DNA of 64,000 nt. Source: Myceligenerans pegani (lineage in GTDB: Bacteria; Actinomycetota; Actinomycetes; Actinomycetales; Cellulomonadaceae). Positions 15,857 to 26,606 of this stretch are shown here, in pieces. The first letter of the stretch is position 1. Each line of letters begins with the position of its first letter. The notes below the pieces were generated by a model, which made no database searches, was not told the DNA's origin, and saw only the letters and a list, made by a program, of their open reading frames with translations. The position numbers and the translations under genes are program-made. The stretch spans positions 1 to 64,000 of the forward strand of contig NZ_JADBGR010000107.1 in assembly GCF_014892515.1 (NCBI RefSeq). The letters run 5' to 3'.

Positions 15857-16732
15857 TCATCCCCTGGCGCGCTCCAGGACCGCCCGGGCGTGACGCAGGA
15901 CCGGCTCGTCCACCATCACGCCGTCCAGCGTGAACACACCCGTGCCGCCGGCTCCCGCACCTCCCGCTCCCCCGGCCTCGTGACCGGCCGCCGCCGCGAG
16001 GATCCGCTCGGCGCGCACCACCTCGTCCGGCGTCGGCGCGTACGCCTCCCGGATCGCCGCCACGTGCCTCGGATGGATGCACGCCGTGGCCGCGAACCCG
16101 GAGGCGACGGCGTCGGCCGCCTCCGCGCGGAGGCCGTCGAGATCGTCGATGTCCAGATGGACCGCGTCGATCGCCTGCTTCCCGGCCGCCCCCGCGGCCA
16201 GCAGCACCGCCGCCCGGGCGTGCCGCGCCACGTCGCGGTAGGCCCCCGGGGCTCGCTCGCCCGGACCGAACCGGCTGGACGCCCCGCCCAGAGAGGCCAC
16301 GAGGTCCTCCGCGCCCCACATGAGGGCGACGACGTCGTCCCGCCGGGCCAGCGCCGGGGCGTCGACGACACCGGCCGCGGTCTCGCACAACGCCACGACC
16401 CCCAGCCCGTCGAGCACGGGCAGGCTCGCGTCCGCCTTGGCGACCATCACCGTGCGGAACGACGTGGCGCGCACGGCGGCGAGATCCCGCTCGTGGTCCG
16501 GCGTACCGGGCGGGCTGATCCGCACGATCGTGCGCTCGGGCAGGAGGGCGGGCCCGTGGGCCACGAGCGCCTCGCGCGCGGCGGGACGCGCCCCGGGCGC
16601 GACGGCGTCCTCCAGGTCGAGGATGACGCCGTCCGCCCGGGACGCGGCCTTGGCGAACCGGTCCGGCCGGTCCGCCGGGCAGAACAGGAGGGCGGGACCA
16701 GGAATCGAACCCGGCATCGAGCTCGCGATCAC
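15857..16732 (-). CDS. CitE-like beta-hydroxyacyl-CoA lyase of leucine catabolism
   Basis: This 291-aa protein belongs to the HpcH/HpaI aldolase family (CitE-like). GVILDLEDAV holds the acidic metal-binding residues, and CETAAGV and GAEDL are family motifs. Gene order (carboxylase beta, carboxylase alpha, acyl-CoA dehydrogenase, MaoC, CitE) matches Rv2502c-Rv2498c of M. tuberculosis. Rv2498c there is reported to cleave (R)-3-hydroxy-3-methylglutaryl-CoA and citramalyl-CoA, so the same role is likely. The GTG at 16732 overlaps the TGA of the MaoC gene (GTGA). It is the last gene of the operon. Confidence 0.85.
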   Translation of the reverse strand: MIASSMPGSIPGPALLFCPADRPDRFAKAASRADGVILDLEDAVAPGARPAAREALVAHGPALLPERTIVRISPPGTPDHERDLAAVRATSFRTVMVAKADASLPVLDGLGVVALCETAAGVVDAPALARRDDVVALMWGAEDLVASLGGASSRFGPGERAPGAYRDVARHARAAVLLAAGAAGKQAIDAVHLDIDDLDGLRAEAADAVASGFAATACIHPRHVAAIREAYAPTPDEVVRAERILAAAAGHEAGGAGGAGAGGTGVFTLDGVMVDEPVLRHARAVLERARG

Positions 16733-17340
16733 CACTGGTCCCCCGCGTCCGGCACGTCGTCCGGCCCGGCCGGGCCCTGCGCTGCCCGACCCTGCACGGG
16801 ACCAGCCTCCGCCTCGGCGGCCTCGTGCGCCGCCCGCGTCCAGAACAGGCCGTTGCGCACCGCTCGCGCCACGACGACGTCGTCCTGGTTGCGGCCCACG
16901 TGCTCCAGCGTCACGATCCCCTGCCCGGGGCGGGACGCGGACGCACGTTTGGCGAGCACGTTCGTCTCGGCGTACACCGTGTCGCCGTGGAACACCGGGG
17001 CCGGGAAGGTCACCTTCTCGAACCCGAGGTTCGCCACCAGCGTGCCCAGCGTGACCTGCCACGTGGACAGCCCCACCAGCGTGGACAGCGTCCACATGGA
17101 GTTCATCAGCCGGCGGCCGAACGGCTGCGTGGCCGCCCACGCCGCGTCCAGGTGCAGCGGCTGGCCGTTCATCGTCAGGGTCGTGAACTGCACGTCGTCG
17201 GCCTCGGTGGCGGTGCGCCCGGGGCGGTGCAGGTACCGGTCGCCGACCTCCAGCTCGTCGAAGTACCGGCCCCGCTGCAGGATCTCGCGGCCCTGCCCGG
17301 CCGCCGCGCCCTCGCCGGCCGGCGTCGTCGGATCCGTCAC
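16729..17340 (-). CDS. MaoC-like (R)-specific enoyl-CoA hydratase
   Basis: This 203-aa hot-dog-fold dehydratase of the MaoC family probably hydrates 3-methylglutaconyl-CoA to give the (R)-HMG-CoA used by the adjacent lyase. DELEVGDRYLHRPGRT at the N-terminus and the FHGDTVYAET stretch are typical. The GTG at 17340 overlaps the TGA of the acyl-CoA dehydrogenase gene. A Gln/Ala/Gly-rich C-terminal tail of about 25 residues is extra and probably disordered. The substrate is inferred from operon order. Confidence 0.85.
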   Translation of the reverse strand: MTDPTTPAGEGAAAGQGREILQRGRYFDELEVGDRYLHRPGRTATEADDVQFTTLTMNGQPLHLDAAWAATQPFGRRLMNSMWTLSTLVGLSTWQVTLGTLVANLGFEKVTFPAPVFHGDTVYAETNVLAKRASASRPGQGIVTLEHVGRNQDDVVVARAVRNGLFWTRAAHEAAEAEAGPVQGRAAQGPAGPDDVPDAGDQW

Positions 17341-18488
17341 TGCAACCCCATCTCCCGGGCCAGCACCATCAGCTGCACCTCCGTGGTTCCCTCGCCGACC
17401 TCCAGCACCTTCGCGTCCCGGTAGTGCCTGGCCACGGCGTTCTCGTTGAGGAAACCGTACCCGCCCCAGATCTGCGACGCGTCGTGCGCGTTCGCCACGG
17501 CCGCCTCGGAACCGATGAGCTTGGCCAGCGAAGCCTCCGCCTTGAACGGGACGCCCGCGACGAGCTTCTGCGCCGCGTCCATCCACGCCAGCCGCGCCGA
17601 GTGGGCGCGCGCCTGCATCCGCCCGAGGGTGAACGCGACGTGCTGGTTCGACCCGATCGGCCGGCCGAACACCTTCCGCTCCTTGGCCCGCGCGAGCGCC
17701 TGCTCGTAGCAGCCGAGCGCCGCCCCCGCGCACAGCGCCGCGAACGCGACACGGCCCTCGTCCAGCGCCCGCAGGAAGTTCGCGTACCCGCGCCCCCGCT
17801 CCCCCAGCATCGCCGAGTGCGGCACGCGCACGTCGGTGAACGTCAGCGGATGGGTGTCCGACGTGTGCCAGCCCACCTTGTCGTAAGCCGGGCCCACCTC
17901 GAAGCCGGGCGTGCCCGTCGGCACGATGAAGCAGGTCAGCTCCGGGCCGCCGTCCTCCCTGCGGCCGGTCACCGCGGTGACCGTGACCAGCGACGTGATC
18001 GGCGTGCCCGAGTTGGTGATGAACTGCTTGGACCCGTTGACGACCCACTCGTCCCCGTCACGCACCGCCGTCGTGCGCGTGGCGCCGGCGTCCGACCCGG
18101 CCTCGTCCTCCGTCAGCCCGAACCCCGCGAGCGCCCGCCCGGACAGCAGGTCGGGCAGCCAGCGCTGCTTCTGCTCTTCGGTGCCGTGCCGGAAGATCGG
18201 CACGACGCCGAGCCCGACGCCCGCCTCCAGCGTCACGCCGAGCGACTGGTCCACCCGGCTGATCGCCTCCACGGCCAGGCACAGGGAGACGTAGTCCTTG
18301 CCCTGCCCGCCGTACTCGGTGGGGAACGGCAGGCCGAACAGTCCCATGTCGCCCATCCGGGCGATGATGTCGACGGGCAGCTCGCGCTTCGTGTCGTAGT
18401 CGTAGGCGCGCGGCGCGACCACCTCGTCCGCGAAGCGGCACACCTCGTGGTACAGCTTGGTCTGCTCGTCGGTGAGCAAGTACTTCAT
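17337..18488 (-). CDS. Acyl-CoA dehydrogenase, probably isovaleryl-CoA dehydrogenase
   Basis: This 383-aa flavoprotein oxidises an acyl-CoA to the enoyl-CoA with FAD. FAD/substrate motifs GLTEDEAGSDAGATRT and NGSKQFITNSG are present, and the likely catalytic base is Glu366 in VGEGTTEVQ, equivalent to the EGT Glu of MCAD. The ATG at 18488 has GGGAGGA 4-5 nt upstream. The equivalent mycobacterial gene is fadE19. The intact carboxylase pair upstream makes isovaleryl-CoA the most probable substrate. Confidence 0.9.
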   Translation of the reverse strand: MKYLLTDEQTKLYHEVCRFADEVVAPRAYDYDTKRELPVDIIARMGDMGLFGLPFPTEYGGQGKDYVSLCLAVEAISRVDQSLGVTLEAGVGLGVVPIFRHGTEEQKQRWLPDLLSGRALAGFGLTEDEAGSDAGATRTTAVRDGDEWVVNGSKQFITNSGTPITSLVTVTAVTGRREDGGPELTCFIVPTGTPGFEVGPAYDKVGWHTSDTHPLTFTDVRVPHSAMLGERGRGYANFLRALDEGRVAFAALCAGAALGCYEQALARAKERKVFGRPIGSNQHVAFTLGRMQARAHSARLAWMDAAQKLVAGVPFKAEASLAKLIGSEAAVANAHDASQIWGGYGFLNENAVARHYRDAKVLEVGEGTTEVQLMVLAREMGLQ

Positions 18489-18573
18489 GGTTCCTCCCAG
18501 GGGTGTCGGGATCAGCGTGTGATCGGCCGGGACCGCGGGGGTGTGCGGGCCCGGGGGTCTTCGGGTGAAGTTG

Positions 18574-20721
18574 TCAGCCGGCGGCAACGGTGGCGACCAC
18601 CTGGTCGCGCCGCACCAGGTCGCCCACGGCCACGCGGATCGTCGCGGCGCCCTCGTGCGGTGCGACGAGCGGGTGCTCCATCTTCATGGCCTCCACGACG
18701 ACGAGCGTGTCTCCCGCGCCGACGTCGCCGTCGTCCGCGACCCAGGCGACCGTGCCGGGCATCGCGGCGCGCACCTCGGGCCCGGCAACCTCACCGCCTC
18801 GGGCGCCACCGGCCCGCACGGCCCGGCGCGCCGCCGACGCCTGCGAGCGCGTGGGCGCGGCCAGGGCCAGGGTGCGCCCGGCCCGGTGCAGCCAGACGGT
18901 CCGGACGGCACGCCCGGTCTCCTGCACGACGGCGGTCGCGGACGAAGGGCTGCCGGGGGAGGCCACCCACCCGCACTCGTCCTGGACGGGTCCGTCGGTC
19001 GTGACCAGGCGGCCCGCGATCTCGTACCGCACCGGTTCGGGCGGCGCGCCCGGACGGAAGCCGTCAAGGGCCCACGGGCCGCGTGACGGGATCGCACCGT
19101 CCCTGGCCGACGCCGTGCGCGCTCCGGCCACCGGCGGCCACGTCCGCCCGCTCGTCGGCGCCACCGCGAACGCGGCCCCCCGCGGATACCCGGCAGCCTC
19201 TGTGCCGCGCGCCACGAGCACCCGTGCGGCCACCGTGAGATCGGCGTCGTCCGGTGCGGGTTCGGCGGGGTCGCCGGCGCGTTCGATCAGGCCGGTGTCG
19301 AGCCGGCCGGCGCGCACGTCGGGGTGGGCGAGGAGTTCCCGGAGCCAGCCGGTGTTGGTCTCGACGCCGAGCACGACGGTGCCGGCGAGCGCCCGGTCGA
19401 GCCGGTCGGCGGCCTGGGTGCGGTCGGTGCCGTGGGCGATGACCTTGGCGAGCATGGGGTCGTAGTCGCCGCCGACGACGCTGCCGGTGGTGATGCCGGA
19501 GTCGACGCGGACGCCGGGGCCGGACGGTTCGGCGTAGGCGAGGACGGTTCCGGTGTCCGGGAGGAACCCGCGAGCGGGGACCTCCGCGTAGACGCGGGCC
19601 TCGACGGCGTGGCCGTCCAGGACGACGTCGTCCTGGGCGAGCGGAAGTTTCTCGCCGGCGGCGACGCGGAGCTGGAGCTCGACGAGGTCGAGCCCGGTGA
19701 CGGCCTCGGTGACGGGGTGCTCGACCTGCAGGCGGGTGTTCATCTCCAGGAACCAGAAGGCGAGCGAGGTGGGGTCGGCGTCGGGGCCGGCGGGCCGGCC
19801 GGGCACGAGCATCTCGACCGTTCCGGCGCCGACGTAGCCGCAGGCGCGGGCGACCTCGCAGGCGGCCTCGCCCATGCGGGCGCGGACGACGTCGGCGACG
19901 TCGTCGGGCAGGCCGGCGAGGAGGGCGGAGGGGGCCTCCTCGATGACCTTCTGGTGGCGGCGTTGCAGGGAGCACTCGCGTTCGCCGAGATGGACGACGT
20001 TGCCGTGGGTGTCGGCGAGGATCTGGATCTCGATGTGCCGGGGGTCGGGCACGTAGCGTTCGAGCAGGAGGGAGTCGTCGCCGAAGGCCGCGGCGGCGAC
20101 GCGGCGGGCGGAGACGAGGGCGGCGGGCAGCGCGGCGGCGTCGTCGACGACCTGCATGCCCTTGCCGCCGCCGCCCGCGGCGGGCTTGACGATGAGGGGG
20201 AAGCCGACGCCGCCGGCGGCGGCGAGGAGGTCCTCGTCGGTGGCGGCGGTTGCGCCGGTTCCGGTCTCGCGCGTGGTGCCGGGCAGGACGGGAACACCGC
20301 GGGCGGCCACGAGGTCGCGGGCGGAGATCTTGTCGGCCATGGCCTCCATGGCCTCGGGCGGCGGGCCGACGAGGGTGACCCCGGCGCTCGCGCAGGCGCG
20401 GGCGAAGGCGGGGTTCTCGGACAGGAAGCCGTATCCGGGGTGGACGGCGTCGGCCCCGGTGGTGCGGGCGGCGTCGACCACGGCGTCGATGTCGAGGTAC
20501 GACGACGTCGCGGGCGCCGGGCCGATCCGCACCGCGGTGTCGGCGAGGCGGACGTGCGGCGCTCCGGCGTCGGCGTCGGAGTACACGGCCACGGACCGGA
20601 TACCGAGGCGGCGCAGGGTGCGGATGACGCGCACGGCGATCTCACCGCGGTTGGCGACGAGGACGGTCCCGAACGGGCGGTCGACGGGCGAGCCGTCGTC
20701 GTGACGGGCGCTGCTGCTCAC
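18574..20721 (-). CDS. Acyl-CoA carboxylase alpha subunit (biotin carboxylase + BCCP), MCC-like
   Basis: This 715-aa protein contains a biotin carboxylase domain (VLVANRGEIAVRVIRTLR near the N-terminus, ATP-grasp motif GGGGKGMQ, EMNTRLQVEHPVTE) and a C-terminal biotin-carrier domain with the biotinylated Lys680 in EAMKMEH. It should carboxylate 3-methylcrotonyl-CoA together with the next-listed beta subunit (AccA1/AccD1 pair in mycobacteria). GTG 20721 has GAGGGAG 6 nt upstream; a GTG at 20736 that overlaps the beta-subunit stop is the alternative, adding five residues. Confidence 0.92.
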   Translation of the reverse strand: MSSSARHDDGSPVDRPFGTVLVANRGEIAVRVIRTLRRLGIRSVAVYSDADAGAPHVRLADTAVRIGPAPATSSYLDIDAVVDAARTTGADAVHPGYGFLSENPAFARACASAGVTLVGPPPEAMEAMADKISARDLVAARGVPVLPGTTRETGTGATAATDEDLLAAAGGVGFPLIVKPAAGGGGKGMQVVDDAAALPAALVSARRVAAAAFGDDSLLLERYVPDPRHIEIQILADTHGNVVHLGERECSLQRRHQKVIEEAPSALLAGLPDDVADVVRARMGEAACEVARACGYVGAGTVEMLVPGRPAGPDADPTSLAFWFLEMNTRLQVEHPVTEAVTGLDLVELQLRVAAGEKLPLAQDDVVLDGHAVEARVYAEVPARGFLPDTGTVLAYAEPSGPGVRVDSGITTGSVVGGDYDPMLAKVIAHGTDRTQAADRLDRALAGTVVLGVETNTGWLRELLAHPDVRAGRLDTGLIERAGDPAEPAPDDADLTVAARVLVARGTEAAGYPRGAAFAVAPTSGRTWPPVAGARTASARDGAIPSRGPWALDGFRPGAPPEPVRYEIAGRLVTTDGPVQDECGWVASPGSPSSATAVVQETGRAVRTVWLHRAGRTLALAAPTRSQASAARRAVRAGGARGGEVAGPEVRAAMPGTVAWVADDGDVGAGDTLVVVEAMKMEHPLVAPHEGAATIRVAVGDLVRRDQVVATVAAG

Positions 20722-20732
20722 GGTCGTCTCCC

Positions 20733-22379
<1,647 letters not shown>

Positions 22380-22399
22380 GGGGGCAGCATAACCCGGCT

Positions 22400-22419
22400 C
22401 GGTTAACGATGGTTAACCG
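22400..22419. promoter_or_regulatory. TetR-type operator between the leucine operon and its regulator
   Basis: CGGTTAAC and GTTAACCG form a perfect 8-bp inverted repeat with a 4-nt spacer, centred between the divergent genes. A TTAACC is found 19 nt from TAGACT on the regulator side (22438-22443) and, on the other strand, 19 nt from TATGCT (22391-22386) on the operon side. A bound repressor should block both promoters. Confidence 0.8.
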
Positions 22420-22449
22420 ACGGGCCGCTCTCCGGCATAGACTGCCGCC

Positions 22450-23004
22450 GTGACACCCCGGCGCCGGCAGATCCTGGACACCGCGGCGGACCTGTTCGCC
22501 GCCCGCGGGTTCCACGGCGTGAGCGTGGGCGACATCGGGGCCGCCGTCGGCATCTCCGGGCCGGCCCTGTACAAGCACTTCGCCGGCAAGGAGGACATCC
22601 TCGGGCAGTGCCTGCTGCACGCGTCCGAGCGGCTGCTGGAGGGCGCCCGGGCGCTGACGGCGGACGGCGGCGAGACCGTTCCCGGGGACGCCCTGTCCCA
22701 GCTGATCGCGTTCCACACCGACTTCGCGCTGTCCCAGCCCTCCCTCATCGTGGTGCAGGAGCGCGAGTGGGGCGCACTCGGCGAGCAGGCCCGCGCCCAG
22801 GTCCGCGAGCGCCAGCTCGCCTACATCGACGTGTGGACCCGGGCGCTGCGCCCGCATCGGCCCGAGCTCTCGGCGGCGCAGGCGCGTGCGGCGGTGCAGG
22901 CGGCGTTCGGCCTGCTCAACTCGACCCCGCACTCGGCCCGCATCAGCCGCACGGCGATGCGCGACCTGCTGATCCGCATGGCCCGGGCGGCCCTGGTGAC
23001 CTGA
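22450..23004 (+). CDS. TetR-family regulator of the leucine-catabolic operon
   Basis: This 184-aa regulator has an N-terminal TetR helix-turn-helix (VSVGDIGAAVGISGPALYKHFAGKEDIL) and a C-terminal ligand domain. It is divergent from the acyl-CoA carboxylase operon with a perfect palindrome in between. A TetR regulator (BkaR/Rv2506) sits near the equivalent mycobacterial genes, so it probably represses the operon until an acyl-CoA intermediate binds. GTG 22450 follows TAGACT by 6 nt with no ribosome site, so a leaderless start is likely. Confidence 0.88.
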   Translation: MTPRRRQILDTAADLFAARGFHGVSVGDIGAAVGISGPALYKHFAGKEDILGQCLLHASERLLEGARALTADGGETVPGDALSQLIAFHTDFALSQPSLIVVQEREWGALGEQARAQVRERQLAYIDVWTRALRPHRPELSAAQARAAVQAAFGLLNSTPHSARISRTAMRDLLIRMARAALVT

Positions 23005-23026
23005 CCGGGGAACCGCTGGGGAACTG

Positions 23027-24268
23027 CTACAGGAGGAGTCCGCCCACCGCACCCGCGGCGACGACGACCGCCCAGGGCGGCGTCCTCCATTGCGTCAGGG
23101 CCACGTAGGCCGTCACCACGAGCGCGAGGGCCGATGGTGGGGACGGGGCGGCGAGGACGCCCTGGGTGAGGACCGGGTCGTAGAAGGCGGCCGCCAGCAG
23201 GCCGACCACGCCCGCGTTCACCCCGGCCAGCGCCCGCTGCGCGCGGACCGCGCGGCGCAGGCGGTCCCAGTACGGCAACGCGCCCACCACCAGCAGGGCC
23301 GACGGCGTGAACACCGCCACCAGTGCGATCGCCGCCCCCAGCGCCCCGCCCGGGCCCGACGTCGAGACCGCGCCGAGGTATCCGGCGAACGTGAACAGGG
23401 GGCCCGGGACGGCCTGGGCCGCGCCGTACCCGGCGAGGAACTCGTCGTGGGTCACGGTGCCGGCCGTCTCCGCCTGCAGCAGGGGCAGCACGACGTGTCC
23501 GCCGCCGAACACGAGCGACCCCGCGCGGTAGAACGTGTCGACGAGCCCCGCGATCCCGCCCGCGCCGGCGACCGCCGCCAGCAGCGGCAGCACGGCCAGG
23601 CCGAGGCCGAACACCACCAGGCACGCGATCGCGGCGCCGGGCCGGACCGCGCCGGCCAGGCGTTCGCCGTCGGCGGCCCCGCCCTCCGCGACCGACGACG
23701 GCGGCGCGACCCACCACAGGCCGGCAAGCCCCGCCGCGACGATCACGGCGACCTGGACGAGGGCGAGGGGTGCGCCGGTGGCGGGCAGGAGGAGCAGCGC
23801 GATCACGGCGCCGCCCGCGATGGTGGCGGTGCGGGGCCCGGAGGCGAGGGTGCGGGCCATACCGAGCACCGCCTGCGCGACGACGGCGACCGCCGCAGCC
23901 TTGAGCCCGGTGATCCAGCCGGCGCCCTCCAGGTCACCCATGGCGCCGACGCCGTACGCGAACCCGAGCAGCAGCAGGGCGGACGGGAGGGTGAACCCCG
24001 CCCACGCGGCGAGGAGTCCGCGGATGCCGGCGCGCCGCCAGCCGATCGCCATCCCGACCTGGCTGGAGGCGGGTCCGGGGAGGAACTGGCAGAACGCGAC
24101 GAGGTCGGCATACGCGCGCTCGCTCAGCCAGCCGCGGCGCACGACGAACGCCTCGTGGAAGTATCCGAGGTGTGCGACGGGCCCGCCGAACGAGGTGAGC
24201 CCGAGCCGCGAGAACACGCCGAGCACCTCGAGCGCGCTCCCGGGGCGGCGGCTTCCGGTGATGTCCAT
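23027..24268 (-). CDS. chrA: Chromate transporter ChrA
   Basis: This 413-aa membrane protein has two homologous CHR domains, the usual length for long-chain ChrA. The family motif FGGPVAHLGYF lies near the N-terminus, FCQFLPGPASSQVG follows it, and the second half repeats the pattern with FGGGHVVLPLL and AVPGPLFTFAGYLG. It exports chromate by proton antiport in characterised cases. The annotated ATG is 24268, but AGGAGG lies 13 nt upstream and only 4 nt before an in-frame TTG at 24277, which may be the real start. It is convergent with the TetR gene (22-nt gap). Confidence 0.9.
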   Translation of the reverse strand: MDITGSRRPGSALEVLGVFSRLGLTSFGGPVAHLGYFHEAFVVRRGWLSERAYADLVAFCQFLPGPASSQVGMAIGWRRAGIRGLLAAWAGFTLPSALLLLGFAYGVGAMGDLEGAGWITGLKAAAVAVVAQAVLGMARTLASGPRTATIAGGAVIALLLLPATGAPLALVQVAVIVAAGLAGLWWVAPPSSVAEGGAADGERLAGAVRPGAAIACLVVFGLGLAVLPLLAAVAGAGGIAGLVDTFYRAGSLVFGGGHVVLPLLQAETAGTVTHDEFLAGYGAAQAVPGPLFTFAGYLGAVSTSGPGGALGAAIALVAVFTPSALLVVGALPYWDRLRRAVRAQRALAGVNAGVVGLLAAAFYDPVLTQGVLAAPSPPSALALVVTAYVALTQWRTPPWAVVVAAGAVGGLLL

Positions 24269-24313
24269 CGCGGCCAAACTACCTCCTACCTGTGACGACG
24301 GGGAGCGCTCCGC

Positions 24314-24328
24314 GCTTGGCACACTTTT
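24314..24328. repeat. 15-bp motif, copy 2
   Basis: GCTTGGCACACTTTT, identical to 3853-3867 and in the same orientation, lies 46 nt upstream of the chrA ATG. It is followed on the chrA side by the palindrome GGAGCGCTCC (24302-24311). Confidence 0.45.
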
Positions 24329-24357
24329 ACCGCATGGTCGATGCCGACGTGCGGACG

Positions 24358-25365
24358 TCAGCGGTAGCGGTTGCTCACGTAGGCGCGGGAGTAGTCGCCG
24401 GGGATGGTGAAGTACTCCGCCATGACGCGGGCCGGGTCGGTGGCGAGCTGGCCGCGGCCGGGGACGTCGTCGCCGTCGTCCCAGCCCCAGGGCGCGTTGG
24501 CGGCGTTGGTGGAGCAGCCGATCGCCCAGTCGCCGCAGCCGCCCGAGGAGTTGCCGGCGAACGTGCCCCAGCTCGCGAACGGCGCGCCGTCGCGGCGCTC
24601 CCACAGGCCACCGGGGGCGAAGATGTCGATGAGGCCGTAGCGCACGTCCCGGTCGTCGGGGTGCTCGGGCGTCTCGCCGGTGGCCGCCGGGTGGTAGACG
24701 ACGCCGTCGCCGACGATGTCGTACCCGCCGCGCGCCTTGAGCCCGTGGCCCTTGGCCTCCTGCGCGGTGACGGGGTGGGAGGCGCCGTCGTGCGGGCTGG
24801 TCGCCATCGGGAGGGTGCCGTCGATGTCCTCGCCGCCGCCGGACCAGGTGCTGCCGGCGGGCACGTAGGAGTAGAAGTCGGTGTGCGCCACGGTGACCGC
24901 GGCCCGGAGCGTGCCGTGCTGCGAGCCGTCCTTCTCCACGGCGAGCAGGACGCCCTCGGCGTCGTTCTCGTGCTCGGTGTCGAAGAACGAGTCGGTCCAG
25001 TCGCGCGGGTGGAAGAACATGTAGACGAGGAACCAGTGGGTCTCCGTCTCCACGGCCGACCAGTAGGCGTACGCGTCCAGCGACCCGGAGCCGGTGTTGT
25101 CCCAGTTGTTGGTGCCGTTCCAGTCGCCGTCGAAGTCGACGCGCGTGATGTAGTCGCTGCGCCCGCCCAGGGCGTGCGAGCCGGTCTGGTCGACGTCCTG
25201 GTAGTGGATGGGCGCCCAGCGGCGGGCGAGGTCGGCGGTGGACGTGGCGGAGACGGTGGCGTGCTCGGCGGTCGTGGCCGACGGCGCGGCGGCCGCTGGC
25301 GTGAGGAACGCCACCGGCACGAGGAGTGCGCCGGTGGCGAGGGTGGCGGTCAGGGCACGGTGCAT
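24358..25365 (-). CDS. Secreted NPP1-like protein
   Basis: This 335-aa protein has a Sec signal peptide ending in ...PAAAAPSATT. The body holds ARRWAPIHYQDVDQTGSHALGG and, further on, HENDAEGVLLAVEKDG, which resembles the HRHDWEG region of NPP1 (necrosis-inducing) proteins and related secreted domains, though the central motif is degenerate. It also has Cys residues near the C-terminus that could form a disulfide. The ATG at 25365 has GGAGGA 6 nt upstream. The function is unknown. A perfect 19-bp palindrome lies 113 nt upstream. Confidence 0.7.
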   Translation of the reverse strand: MHRALTATLATGALLVPVAFLTPAAAAPSATTAEHATVSATSTADLARRWAPIHYQDVDQTGSHALGGRSDYITRVDFDGDWNGTNNWDNTGSGSLDAYAYWSAVETETHWFLVYMFFHPRDWTDSFFDTEHENDAEGVLLAVEKDGSQHGTLRAAVTVAHTDFYSYVPAGSTWSGGGEDIDGTLPMATSPHDGASHPVTAQEAKGHGLKARGGYDIVGDGVVYHPAATGETPEHPDDRDVRYGLIDIFAPGGLWERRDGAPFASWGTFAGNSSGGCGDWAIGCSTNAANAPWGWDDGDDVPGRGQLATDPARVMAEYFTIPGDYSRAYVSNRYR

Positions 25366-25477
25366 CGGGATCCTCCAGGGTCGTCGGAGCGAGCGCGTGG
25401 CCGGCGACGGCGACGGCGCCGGCCACGCGCCATGGTCCGTGCCGCCGGTTGCCGCCCGACGGCGCCGGGCGGACCAT

Positions 25478-25496
25478 CGGGTGAATATTTCACCCG
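25478..25496. promoter_or_regulatory. Perfect palindrome upstream of the NPP1-like gene
   Basis: CGGGTGAA and TTCACCCG are separated by TAT. It lies 70 nt beyond the end of the ornithine cyclodeaminase gene and 113 nt before the secreted-protein start. An operator is more likely than a terminator because no T-run follows, but both are possible. Confidence 0.45.
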
Positions 25497-25565
25497 GGGT
25501 CAGCGACGACAAGGGCCCCTGTGCCCACTCCTCCCGCCGTCACGGGCAGGCGCCCGGCAGCCTCG

Positions 25566-26606
25566 TCAGGCGTCCTGGAGCAGGGAGAAGAGGTCCTTCG
25601 GGTCGGACGGTTCCGCGATGAGGTCCAGGTGCGCCAGCAGCTCCGGGCAGCTGGCCGCGACGTCGGACGCGACGAACTTCAGGGTGGTCCAGTCCTCCAC
25701 CGCGAAGCCCACCGAGTCCCACACCACCAGTTCGTCGTCCGAGCGGCGGCCCGGCTTCGCGCCGGTGACGACCTCCCACAGCTCCGTCACCGGGAAGCCC
25801 GGCGCCTGCTTCTGGATCTCGCCCTCGATCCGGGTCTGCTCCGCGTGCTCCACGAACACGCTCGCGCGCGCGATCGTGGCCGGCTCCAGCTCCGTCTTGC
25901 CCGGGCAGTCGCCGCCGATCGCGTTGACGAACACGCCCGCGTTCGCGCCGTCGCGCAGCGCGGCGTCGGACAGCACCACCGCGTTGCGCTTGTCCGCCGT
26001 GCACGTCGTCACGACGTCGGCCCCGCGGGCGGCCTCGGCCGGATCCGCCGCGATCACGACGTCGAACCCGAGATCCTTCGCGTGCCGCGCGAGCTTCTCC
26101 GACGCCGCCGGGTCGACGTCGAACACGCGCAGCGTCTCGATACCGAGCTCCGCGCGCATGCCCAGCGCCTGGAACTCCGCCTGGGAGCCCGCGCCGATCA
26201 TGGCCATGACCCGCGAGTCGCGACGCGCCAGGTAGCGCGCCGCGAGCGCCGACGCGGCCGCGGTGCGCAGTCCGGTGAGCAACGTCATCTCGGCGAGGAA
26301 GGACGGGTAGCCGTTGTCGATGCGGGCGAGCATGCCGACCGCGGTGACGGTCTGGAAGCCGCGGGCCGGGTTGGCGGGGTGGCCGTTGACGAGCTTGAAG
26401 CCGTAGGTCTCGGCGTCGGCGGTGGGCATAAGCTCGATGACGCCCTCGGCCGAGTGGGTGGCGATGCGGGGGCGCTTGTCGAGTTCGGGCCAGCGGGCGA
26501 AGTCGCGGTCCATCGCGTCGGTGAGGCCGGCGATGACGGCCTGCGGGCCGCGGCGGGCGGCCCAGGCGGCGGCGCCCTTGACGTCGAGGAAGGGGACGGT
26601 GGTCAT
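25566..26606 (-). CDS. Ornithine cyclodeaminase / mu-crystallin family protein
   Basis: This 346-aa NAD-dependent enzyme probably converts L-ornithine to L-proline and ammonia. The Rossmann motif IGAGSQAEFQ follows the substrate region, and FVNAIGGDCPGKTEL and the ELMP/KLVNGHP residues match the ornithine cyclodeaminase family. The ATG at 26606 overlaps the stop of the arginine-deiminase-like gene (ATGA), so the two act together. The pair could turn arginine or a derivative into proline through ornithine or citrulline. Confidence 0.88.
   Translation of the reverse strand: MTTVPFLDVKGAAAWAARRGPQAVIAGLTDAMDRDFARWPELDKRPRIATHSAEGVIELMPTADAETYGFKLVNGHPANPARGFQTVTAVGMLARIDNGYPSFLAEMTLLTGLRTAAASALAARYLARRDSRVMAMIGAGSQAEFQALGMRAELGIETLRVFDVDPAASEKLARHAKDLGFDVVIAADPAEAARGADVVTTCTADKRNAVVLSDAALRDGANAGVFVNAIGGDCPGKTELEPATIARASVFVEHAEQTRIEGEIQKQAPGFPVTELWEVVTGAKPGRRSDDELVVWDSVGFAVEDWTTLKFVASDVAASCPELLAHLDLIAEPSDPKDLFSLLQDA

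Noticed and set aside
15705-15893. 62-aa frame over the TPP riboswitch
   Set aside because: The riboswitch and its promoter explain this stretch on the other strand, and the frame has no ribosome site.
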